A DNA stretch of 57,936 bases. It comes from Verrucomicrobiaceae bacterium UBA1938 (GTDB taxonomy: Bacteria; Verrucomicrobiota; Verrucomicrobiia; Verrucomicrobiales; Verrucomicrobiaceae). A program made the translations under genes and the position numbers. This document shows, piece after piece, positions 26,618 to 34,172 of this stretch (the first letter of the stretch is position 1; the number at the start of each line of letters is the position of its first letter). The notes beneath the pieces are model-generated. The model was given only the letters and a program-made list of their open reading frames with translations. It was not told the DNA's origin and made no database searches. Where the stretch lies: assembly GCA_002336895.1 (NCBI GenBank), contig DDFC01000043.1:91448-149383 (forward strand). Direction: 5' to 3'.

Positions 26618-28369
26618 GTGGAAAAATCGAGCGATCAACGGGGCATGCATCTGCTGGCTGAGGAACAACTCAGCGCAGGTGCCGATGCGTTTCTGGAGAC
26701 GATCCGAGGCATGAGGGAACCCAAGGCGCTCGCGGGACTGGCGGACAGGTGGAAGAATGACCCGCGCCCCTGGGCACGCACGATGATGCAGCGCTACCTG
26801 GAGCTGCCGTTTGACCAGGCGGGGCACCAGGTGGTGGTAAAGCGCCTGTTCAAGGCGGCTGAAGCCAGGGGAGATGATGCTGCGATGGGACGGTGCCTCG
26901 TGGCTTTTGACCGGCTGGTGCGCCGGGTGCGCGCGAAAGAATATCAGTATGATCGCGTCGCGCGGGCCATGATTGAGTCCGAGGTGCTGAAGACATCGCG
27001 CAATGTGCTTGCGAAAGGGATGTCGAAATACATCACTCCCAAGAAGCTGGAGAAATTCCGCCTCTTCAAATACCGCACGCGCTATTACCTCCAGCGGCGG
27101 GTGTGGCGGTATTTTCGCAAGCTGGGCTTCAAGGATGGGGCGCGTTACCTCGCGGCTGTGTCACCGGCGCTGGCAGCCTTTCAAGACGCGGATCTGGCTG
27201 CGGGAGAGAATCTGCTGGACAGCTGGAGCCTGATGCATGCGCTGCATGGCGAGAGCGAGGCGGTGGAGTTCAGCAGCCTGAGAGCGGTGCTGAAGGAAGG
27301 GCGTACGCTGGCGGATCTGAAGCCGGAGCCGGCGTTTTCGCGGCATTGGCGCACCCCCGCCGGAGTGGTGGCGGCGCTGGAGCTCATCGTGATGGCGCAG
27401 TCGCGGCTGGTGCGCGTGTGGGCGCTGGCCTGGCATCAGGAGCTGGTCAAAACGATTCCCGTTTCTCCTTCGGCGGATGTTTTGACACGCATGCTCGCGC
27501 ACGCGGATGAGGAGGTGCAGAGCTACGGCGCGCGCCTGCTGGCCGAGTGTGCGGAAGCGGCGAACTGGCCGCTGGAGACGTGGCTGAAGCTTTTGAAATG
27601 CGAGAACCCGAGCGTGGCCCAGCTCCTGTGCGATGCGATGCTGAAGCACGTGCGCGATGAACGTGTGACGCTGGCTCAGCGCGTGGAGATCGCACTGGCG
27701 AAGGCCACACCGATTGCACGGCTGGGGCTGCGTCTTCTGGAAAAGACAACTCCACGAGATGGCAAAGAGCGCGAGGTCATCACGGGTCTGTGGCGCGCCC
27801 AGTGTCTGGGGATTGGCGGTGACATCGCACGCTGGGCATTGGCTCAATTAGGGATGGCGGAGGTGTATCAGATGCCTGCCGTGTGCCGCTTCTTTGACAG
27901 TGCCAATGCAGGCATTCGCGAGGGTGCCTGGGCCTGGATGGAGCAGGAAAATTCCCCCGGCTGGCCGGACGCCGCGCTGTGGAGCCGACTGGCCGAGACG
28001 CCGTATGCAGACCTGCGCATTCGCATGATCGATGCGCTGACGCTGCGTGCCGGGAAATCGCCGGTGGGCGCGGATGATCTGGCGCCGGTATGGACGAGCG
28101 TGCTGCTGGACGTGCATCGCGGTGGCAGGCAGAAGCTCAAGGCGCTGCGGCAGATCGCGGAAACACTTTCGCTCACGCCGAATGAAAAACTGCTGCCGGT
28201 GCTGGTGGCCACGGTGCGCTCCATCCGCGGCCCTGAGGCACGTGCCGCGCTGGCGGCGGTGATGACTCTTCTCTCCAGGCGTCCGGAACTGGAAAGCGCG
28301 ATCGCCTCCGCGCTGCCAGAACTCGTGCTGCAGCCTGCGGCGGAAACTCTTCTCAAGACCGCCGCATGA
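26618..28369 (+). CDS. HEAT/ARM-repeat protein of the retron operon
   Basis: The 583-residue, mostly helical protein has recurring 30-40-residue helical pairs in its second half (e.g. ADEEVQSYGARLLAECAEAANW, ENPSVAQLLCDAMLKHV, ANAGIREGAWAWMEQENSPGW, SIRGPEARAALAAVMTLLSRR), as in HEAT/ARM solenoids. No enzymatic motif was seen. GTG 26618 is taken as start; ATG 26645 is possible. Its stop overlaps the start of the SWIM gene (ATGA, 28366-28369). With WHSWIM and RT neighbours it fits the ARM accessory protein of type XIII retrons, an assignment by architecture. Confidence 0.75.
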   Translation: MEKSSDQRGMHLLAEEQLSAGADAFLETIRGMREPKALAGLADRWKNDPRPWARTMMQRYLELPFDQAGHQVVVKRLFKAAEARGDDAAMGRCLVAFDRLVRRVRAKEYQYDRVARAMIESEVLKTSRNVLAKGMSKYITPKKLEKFRLFKYRTRYYLQRRVWRYFRKLGFKDGARYLAAVSPALAAFQDADLAAGENLLDSWSLMHALHGESEAVEFSSLRAVLKEGRTLADLKPEPAFSRHWRTPAGVVAALELIVMAQSRLVRVWALAWHQELVKTIPVSPSADVLTRMLAHADEEVQSYGARLLAECAEAANWPLETWLKLLKCENPSVAQLLCDAMLKHVRDERVTLAQRVEIALAKATPIARLGLRLLEKTTPRDGKEREVITGLWRAQCLGIGGDIARWALAQLGMAEVYQMPAVCRFFDSANAGIREGAWAWMEQENSPGWPDAALWSRLAETPYADLRIRMIDALTLRAGKSPVGADDLAPVWTSVLLDVHRGGRQKLKALRQIAETLSLTPNEKLLPVLVATVRSIRGPEARAALAAVMTLLSRRPELESAIASALPELVLQPAAETLLKTAA

Positions 28370-30066
28370 ACATCACCTTTGCATACCGGGGTCGAAGTCA
28401 TGTCTCTGAAGCAGGCGGCGGGCAGATCGTGTCGCTCGCGCCGAATCTCACGCGGGATGTGGTGGCCTTTGACGCTGCGCTGAAAAATCCGCTGCACTTC
28501 CGCGAGGCGATCTCCGCGCTGCACGATGTGGTCATCAACGATCTGCGTTTCAAGCCGCGTGACAAGACCGCCTACGAGGAATGGAGGAAAGGCGAGCAGC
28601 AGCGGCTGAGCGCCATCCGCACCGAAGCGGTGCGCGAGGCCCGGCAGGAGATGGAGACGAAGCAGCGGACGCCGCTGCCACGTGATTTTGAGCGGCAGTT
28701 TGACAAGGCGCGCAAACGCTACTGGAACGCACGGCTGAAATACGCCGACCATCTGCGCCGCCATGATCAGGAGCTTTGGCGCCTGCTCATGCCGTGTGAT
28801 CCGGTGATCACCGTGGCACCGGATGTGGTGTTCTTTGAATGCTTCAGCGCGGATGAGTCGAGCTACGGCTGCCTGAGCGTGGAGCGCGATGAATGCTTTA
28901 GCTCAGCGGCGGGCGTGCAGTGCGGCACCACGAACGTGGACTACTCCTGGGATCTGTTTAATCACTTCCAGACGCTGCGCACCTACCAACCTGCGCGCTT
29001 CCACGTGGACCCCTCCGGCTTTGAGGTCAAAGTCCAGGGCGGTGAGGATTATCGTGAGGAGAAGATCGATCTGCCCAATGGCTGGCTGCGTGGTTTCATG
29101 CAACTCCAGGGTGCGATGACGCTGCCGATGCGGCGCGTCACTCTTTCGCGTCAGGGGCTGTATTCTCTGCTGGCCTGGCTGCGTCGGCACAAGGCCCCGC
29201 GCAGCCCGCGGGCGTTGCGGTTTGAGATCGTGGAAGGCCGCGCGCCGGAGCTGGTGCTGGAGCCGTGGGAGCAGCGCATCATTGATCGTGCCGCGCCGCC
29301 ATGTGCACAGTCGATGGAGCCGATTCGCGTGTGGGGCGTGCGCCGTCTGCTCACCCTGGCACGGCTGCTGCCTCTGATAGATCGTGTGGAGGTCTGCCTG
29401 CTCGGCACCGGCTTGCCCAGTCTGTGGATCGCGCACATGGGGCCGATGAAGCTTACGCTGGGGCTTTCCGGCTGGACCACGAATGACTGGACCCGTGGCA
29501 GTGCGCTGGACCTGCTGCTGCCACCGCAGGAGCCGGGTGCGGATTTGATCGCCAAAGTCGCCGCCACTCTCAAGCAGCAGCAGTCGGCTTCTCTGACATC
29601 ACTCGTCAGCGCCACCAGTGCCACATCGGCCATGACCACAGCGGCGCTGAAACATCTGGCGCATTCCGGGCAAGTGATCTACGACCTGCCGCATCAGGTG
29701 TACCGCTGGCGCCAGATCATGCCGCAGGTGCTGGGAGAGGAGCAGATGGGGCCGCCGAATGCCGAGGCCGAAGCTGCGCGTGACATCCCAGACCGTGATG
29801 TGCGTGTGCTGAGCAGCACTGACGCACCCAATGACACCAGGCTGCACACCGGCACCGTGCAAAAGCGCGAGGTCGAGCTGCTGCTGGACCGCGATGGCAT
29901 GATGCGGCGCGCGAAATGCGACTGCTCCCACCATTTCAAAGGAGGGCTGAGGAAAGGGCCGTGCCGCCACCTCATCGCCTTTCGCCGCAAACTTTTGAAC
30001 CCCGTTGCCCCAGGCACGCCGTCTCTGTATGAGAGGCTCTGGTCGGGGTTTCGCACGAACCCCTAA
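28366..30066 (+). CDS. Winged-helix/SWIM zinc-finger protein of the retron operon
   Basis: The 566-residue protein ends with a SWIM zinc finger, C518-x-C520 ... C533-x-H535 (within CDCSHHFKGGLRKGPCRHL), which usually binds nucleic acid or protein. Just before it lies a winged-helix-like segment (AALKHLAHSGQVIYDLPHQVYRW). The N-terminal 120 residues are highly charged and helical. It is translationally coupled to the HEAT protein by ATGA. With the RT downstream it matches the WHSWIM component reported for type XIII retrons. Its activity is not known to me. Confidence 0.8.
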   Translation: MNITFAYRGRSHVSEAGGGQIVSLAPNLTRDVVAFDAALKNPLHFREAISALHDVVINDLRFKPRDKTAYEEWRKGEQQRLSAIRTEAVREARQEMETKQRTPLPRDFERQFDKARKRYWNARLKYADHLRRHDQELWRLLMPCDPVITVAPDVVFFECFSADESSYGCLSVERDECFSSAAGVQCGTTNVDYSWDLFNHFQTLRTYQPARFHVDPSGFEVKVQGGEDYREEKIDLPNGWLRGFMQLQGAMTLPMRRVTLSRQGLYSLLAWLRRHKAPRSPRALRFEIVEGRAPELVLEPWEQRIIDRAAPPCAQSMEPIRVWGVRRLLTLARLLPLIDRVEVCLLGTGLPSLWIAHMGPMKLTLGLSGWTTNDWTRGSALDLLLPPQEPGADLIAKVAATLKQQQSASLTSLVSATSATSAMTTAALKHLAHSGQVIYDLPHQVYRWRQIMPQVLGEEQMGPPNAEAEAARDIPDRDVRVLSSTDAPNDTRLHTGTVQKREVELLLDRDGMMRRAKCDCSHHFKGGLRKGPCRHLIAFRRKLLNPVAPGTPSLYERLWSGFRTNP

Positions 30067-30109
30067 CCACGGAGGCCGCCACCACCGAAACACGATCTTT
30101 CCACATTTC

Positions 30110-30332
30110 CCGAGAGGGGACGCATGCTCACTGAGACCATCCTTGCGGTGTTCCGCCGCGAATGAAGCTGCCCGTCCATGCATCCCCAAGCCCGTTGTTC
30201 GGATGGCCACCGGCCCTACCCGACGCTTGGCCACGGCAACCCGAACGTTCTCACGCGTCGGGTAGGGCCGGTGGCCTGAGTGAACGGACTTGGTCCTGAG
30301 CAAGTAGTCAGTGACGCATGCGCCCCTCCCGG
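30110..30332 (+). ncRNA. Candidate retron ncRNA (msr-msd)
   Basis: Ends 30110-30134 and 30308-30332 pair (about 23 bp with one mismatch and two single-base bulges), as retron a1/a2 do. Inside is a short msr-like hairpin (30143-30162, GCGGTG/CGCCGC with loop ttc). Then comes a long msd-like hairpin: lower stem 30186-30196 with 30283-30293 (10 of 11 pairs) and a perfect 22-bp upper stem 30205-30226 with 30255-30276 around a 28-base loop. G30135, just after a1, is a candidate branching guanosine (inference). The RT start codon lies 39 bases after a2. Boundaries are approximate. Confidence 0.8.
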
Positions 30333-30370
30333 AAAAATCTCGAAACATCTCCTTCGGTCCGCACACATTC

Positions 30371-31966
30371 ATGGGACTCCTGAACCTCATCAGACGGCTC
30401 CTAGGCCGCGACCAGCCCCGGCCCAGCCAGTCGGCACCGCTTCACCGCCCCTCCACCAGTCCGCGCCACAATACGGTGCCGCAGGTCCGTGCCGCCCCGC
30501 AACCGCCTAAACAAAAGACGCTGACACAGCTCGACTCCGGCATCTTTGCAGGAGTCTCCGGAGCGGATGCCAAAAAGCAGGCCAAGGCCATGGGCCGCCC
30601 GCTGTGGAGCAACCTCTTTGCTTTTGGACGCCAGAGTGTCATTCCCCCGACCACCGACGAGCGCACGCTCATGATTGACCGCGCGATGGTGGGCGAAGGG
30701 CTCATCACGCCAGAGGAGCTGGCGGAGATCCACGAGATCGGGCTGAAGATGGAGGAACTGCGGCCGAGTTATGATGGCGTGCGCCATCAGGGGCAGGAGG
30801 CTGTCAATGCAGACAAAGCCGCCAAGGCCGAGCTAAAACGCCAGAAGAAGGCCGAGGCCGCTGCGCGTAAGGCGGAGCGTGAAGCCGCCATCGTGCAGCG
30901 AAGGGCCACCGACATCATCTTTCTGGGGCGCGGTGTCTCGGGCGGCCTTGCGGACCGGCGTTCCCATGTCGAAAAATTGCAGGAGGCAAAGCTGCCGGTG
31001 CTCTCCACTCCGGCGGACCTCGCCGCCGCCCTGGAGCTTCCCATCAAGCGCCTGCGCTGGCTGGCTTTCCATGCCGAGGTAGCTGTGGTCACGCATTACA
31101 TCCGTTTTCAAATACCGAAGAAGAGCGGCGGCATGCGTGAAATCTCCACGCCGCATGCCGATCTCGCCCGCGCCCAGCGCTGGATTTTGCAGAATATTCT
31201 GGAGCGTGTGCCTGTGAGCGGTGTGGCGCACGGCTTTGTGCGCGAGCGAGGCACGCTGACGAATGCACGCTCGCACACTGGCAAAGACGTGGTCTTGAAT
31301 GCGGACCTGAAGGATTTTTTTCCCAGCATCACCTTTCCGCGCGTGCGGGGCATCTTTCAGCAGCTCGGATATTCGCCCGCAGTCTCCACCGTCCTGGCCC
31401 TGCTGTGCACCGAATGTCCGCGCCGCACCGTGGCTTACGATGGGCAGACCTTTCATGTGGCCCAGGGGCCGCGTGCATTGCCGCAGGGCGCCTGCACAAG
31501 CCCGGCGCTGAGCAATCTGTGTGCCCGCAAGCTGGACCTGCGCTTTGCCGCGCTGGCTGCCCGGCGTGGCTGGACCTACACCCGTTATGCGGACGACCTG
31601 ACCTTCTCCACGCGAGGGGAGGCCGCCAAGGCCACCGCACTCATCCTCAGCCGCCTGCACAACATCGTGAAGGACGAGCACTTTGAGGTCAACGAAGCCA
31701 AGACCCGCATCCAGCGCCGCAACGCGCAGCAGAGCGTCACCGGAGTGGTGGTCAATGATCGCTGCAATGTGGACCGCAAAACCCGCCGCCGTCTGCGCGC
31801 CATCCTGCATCAGGCGCAAAAGACCGGCATCGCCGCGCAGAATCGCATCGGGCATGACAACTTTGCAGGCTGGGTCAGCGGCATGCTGGGCTACGTGAAG
31901 ATGATCAACCCGCAGCAGGGCATGAAGCTCTTCAAGGCCTGGGACTTGCTCGGGGGGCAGAAATGA
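30371..31966 (+). CDS. Retron-type reverse transcriptase
   Basis: I choose ATG 30371 because it follows the a2 repeat, giving 531 residues. RT motifs: RFQIPKKSGGMREISTPH, motif A N-A-D312-L-K-D-F-F-P-S-I, motif B LPQ372-G-ACTSPALSN, catalytic YADD at 406-409 (YTRYADDLTFST), and the retron-type end QSVTGVVVNDRCNVDRKTRRRLRAILH. The N-terminal 230 residues are an extension with a Lys/Ala/Glu-rich helix (KAELKRQKKAEAAARKAERE) and FLGRGVSGGL. No maturase or HNH domain, so not a group II intron. It would use the upstream RNA to make msDNA. Confidence 0.92.
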   Translation: MGLLNLIRRLLGRDQPRPSQSAPLHRPSTSPRHNTVPQVRAAPQPPKQKTLTQLDSGIFAGVSGADAKKQAKAMGRPLWSNLFAFGRQSVIPPTTDERTLMIDRAMVGEGLITPEELAEIHEIGLKMEELRPSYDGVRHQGQEAVNADKAAKAELKRQKKAEAAARKAEREAAIVQRRATDIIFLGRGVSGGLADRRSHVEKLQEAKLPVLSTPADLAAALELPIKRLRWLAFHAEVAVVTHYIRFQIPKKSGGMREISTPHADLARAQRWILQNILERVPVSGVAHGFVRERGTLTNARSHTGKDVVLNADLKDFFPSITFPRVRGIFQQLGYSPAVSTVLALLCTECPRRTVAYDGQTFHVAQGPRALPQGACTSPALSNLCARKLDLRFAALAARRGWTYTRYADDLTFSTRGEAAKATALILSRLHNIVKDEHFEVNEAKTRIQRRNAQQSVTGVVVNDRCNVDRKTRRRLRAILHQAQKTGIAAQNRIGHDNFAGWVSGMLGYVKMINPQQGMKLFKAWDLLGGQK

Positions 31967-32825
31967 CGCGGCGCAGCCACTCCCGTGCTTTGTCACGGGC
32001 CTGGCTGGGGCGGAGGATCCAGGCGTCGTTGTGATTGAGGAAGCCGGTGCTGAGGAAGGTGAGGTCGGCATCCGGCATCAGGGGACGGAGGTAGGCTTCG
32101 GTGGGTTTGGGGTTCTGGCCTTCGCCGCAGATGAACTGGGGGCGGTTGCCGAGGCGCTGCAGGCGGGTCAGGGCTGAGTCGCGGTCAGAGGCTGGGTAGG
32201 GCCACTTGTGGACGCCATCGTAGTGGCTGTAGGGAAGAAAGGCGCACCAGAGCTTGGCCGTCTCGTCGTCGTAAAGGCCGAGGTAGTTGCAGGCGATGGC
32301 TCCGCGCGAGAAGCCGCAGAGGAGGACTTTGGATGAATCGCCGCCGAAGTCGTGGCACACGGATTTCACGGCCTCGCGCAGGTGCTTCAATGTGGGCTGC
32401 GGATCGTAGGTCGGAGGCGTTCCCCACCACGTGATGGCGATCTCATCGCCCTTGCCGTTCACGTAAGGCACGCACAGCCAGATGAAGCCTTTCCCAGCGG
32501 AAAGCCCGTAGCCGAGATTGCTGCCCTCCGGTACACCGGTGCTCACATCGCCCTGCTTGCTGGTGAAGCCACCGTTGCCGGCCAGCTCCACAAGAACGGG
32601 CATCTTTACGCCCGGCTTCCAGTCGGTGGGGAGATAGAGGACGTTATAAACGCCTGTGCCTTTCCAGCCTGCTAGCGCGTGTTTCACCCGCTTGCCGGCT
32701 GCAGGCGCTCCCTCGCTCAGAGCAGGCACGGTCAGGTCCGAATCCACGCTGCGGATGTCCGGCAGCTCCGCTTGGGCCTGAAAGCAGCAGAGCAGCAGGA
32801 GTACGAAAGAGAGCGCGGCTTTCAT
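31932..32825 (-). CDS. Secreted alpha/beta hydrolase
   Basis: Start at 32825 gives MKAALSFVLLLLCCFQAQA, a signal peptide; total 297 residues. The nucleophile elbow GFSRG (LLCGFSRGAIACNYLGL) and a late His in FLNHNDAW fit an esterase/peptidase-like hydrolase. The substrate is unknown. It overlaps the RT gene tail-to-tail by 35 bp and lies 13 bp after the DUF1552 gene on the same strand, so it probably belongs to that operon. Confidence 0.75.
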   Translation of the reverse strand: MKAALSFVLLLLCCFQAQAELPDIRSVDSDLTVPALSEGAPAAGKRVKHALAGWKGTGVYNVLYLPTDWKPGVKMPVLVELAGNGGFTSKQGDVSTGVPEGSNLGYGLSAGKGFIWLCVPYVNGKGDEIAITWWGTPPTYDPQPTLKHLREAVKSVCHDFGGDSSKVLLCGFSRGAIACNYLGLYDDETAKLWCAFLPYSHYDGVHKWPYPASDRDSALTRLQRLGNRPQFICGEGQNPKPTEAYLRPLMPDADLTFLSTGFLNHNDAWILRPSQARDKAREWLRRVISAPRASPRP

Positions 32826-32838
32826 GACAGGTGAATCC

Positions 32839-34167
32839 TCACACCAGCTCCAGCCCGCGCATGGTGCCGGTGCTGCTGGCGAAGGGATTTTCTTCGAGGC
32901 CGAGACGTTCCAGCATGGAGGCGAAGAGGTTGGGCAGAGGGTAGTTGCGCTCGGTGTCGAAGACGAGGTGCTGGCCGTGCTTGAAGCCACCGCCCGCGAA
33001 GAGCACGGGGAGGTTGGTGGTGACGTGGGTGCTGGCGTTGCCGAGATTGCTGCCGTAGAGGATCATCGAGCGGTCCAGCACGGTGGCGCCACCTTCCTTG
33101 GTGGACTTGAGCCCGGTGAAGAGCTGGCCCAGCAGGCGCATGTGCTCGCGGTCGATGCTTTCGAGCTGCGCGAGCTTCTTGGGCGATTTACCATGATGTG
33201 ACAGGCTGTGGTAGCCGTCGCTGATCTCGGCGCCCTCCACCTCGATGGTGGGGGAGTTCACGCTGTCCAGCATGAGGGTGATCATGCGGGTGCTGTCGGT
33301 CTCAAAGGCGAGGCGCGCCATGTCGTACATGAGCCGTGTCTTTTCCATGTAGTCCACCGGGCTGGCGGGGTCGGCGGGCTGCTTGGTTTTTACGGCGGGC
33401 TTGGGCTTGTGCTCCCACTCGCGGGATTTGCCGAGGCGCTGTTCCAGATCGCGCACGCCGGTGAAATATTGATCGAGGCGCTCGCGGTCATGCGCGCCGA
33501 GATCGCGCTCCAGGCTCTTGGCCTGACCGGCCACGGCATCCATGATGCTCTGTCCCAGCGCGAGTCGGCGCTCCTGCTCGGCGATCTCCTTGGCCGAGCC
33601 TTGCAGGAACAGACGGCGGAAGACCTCGGAGGGTTTTTCCTCGCAGGGAATCAGCGCACCGCTGCCCGTCCAGGAGAGGCTGCGCGAACCCTGTGAGACA
33701 TTGACGCCGAGTGTCAGCGAAGGGAAGCGCGTGAGGTGGCCGATGCGCTCTGCGGCGAACTGGTCGAAGGAGATGGTGTTGCGAAAGCCGCCGCTGCCCG
33801 GATGCGGCGCTGCGGTGAGGAAGCAGTTGTCCGCCGGATGGCCGCCATCCACGTCCGGATGCGAGACACCGCTGAAGACGGTGAAGTCATTGCGGTGCGC
33901 CTTGAGCACTTCGAGATACGGCGAGAGCTGGTAGTCGCGCCCGGTGGAGGTCAGGGCAGGAAAGAACTTTTCCGGCAGCAGGCCGAGGTTGTTGCAGACG
34001 CCTAGAAAGCGGCGAGGGGCCTCCTGCCTGGCAGCAGCGCGGGAAAACGCGGGCTGCATGGCCTCCAGAAACGGCAGCGCCATGCCGATGCCGGAGGCGC
34101 GCAGAAACTGCCGGCGCGAGACACCGCGCTGCGTGGAGATGAAAACCGAGGGAGTGGGGCTGCTCAT
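32839..34167 (-). CDS. DUF1552 secreted protein
   Basis: The 442-residue protein has a Tat signal (VSRRQFLRASGIGMALPFLEAM) and DUF1552 landmarks: PRRFLGVCNNLGLLPEKFFP, FTVFSGVSHPDVDGGHPADNCFLTAAPHP and ILYGSNLGNASTHVTTNLPVLFAGGG. The family belongs to the alkaline-phosphatase-like/DUF1501-related proteins of PVC bacteria and is almost always next to a DUF1592-type cytochrome protein, as here (5 bp downstream of it). A role in exported oxidative or hydrolytic degradation is suspected from context only. Confidence 0.9.
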   Translation of the reverse strand: MSSPTPSVFISTQRGVSRRQFLRASGIGMALPFLEAMQPAFSRAAARQEAPRRFLGVCNNLGLLPEKFFPALTSTGRDYQLSPYLEVLKAHRNDFTVFSGVSHPDVDGGHPADNCFLTAAPHPGSGGFRNTISFDQFAAERIGHLTRFPSLTLGVNVSQGSRSLSWTGSGALIPCEEKPSEVFRRLFLQGSAKEIAEQERRLALGQSIMDAVAGQAKSLERDLGAHDRERLDQYFTGVRDLEQRLGKSREWEHKPKPAVKTKQPADPASPVDYMEKTRLMYDMARLAFETDSTRMITLMLDSVNSPTIEVEGAEISDGYHSLSHHGKSPKKLAQLESIDREHMRLLGQLFTGLKSTKEGGATVLDRSMILYGSNLGNASTHVTTNLPVLFAGGGFKHGQHLVFDTERNYPLPNLFASMLERLGLEENPFASSTGTMRGLELV

Positions 34168-34172
34168 GGGGA

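Noticed and set aside
30205..30276. The 22-bp palindrome as a simple REP element or terminator
   Set aside because: Possible in principle, but it is nested in a second stem and in flanking a1/a2-like pairing directly before an RT, and no T-run follows. Kept as msd with the alternative noted.
29599..30390. 263-residue minus-strand ORF over the retron gap
   Set aside because: Crosses the 3' end of the SWIM gene and the structured gap; the composition is not protein-like and the RNA structure explains the gap better.
30371..31966. RT as part of a group II intron or diversity-generating retroelement
   Set aside because: No maturase/X or HNH domain and no intron domain V/VI seen; no template/variable repeat pair or target gene was noticed. 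The flanking paired RNA fits a retron better.
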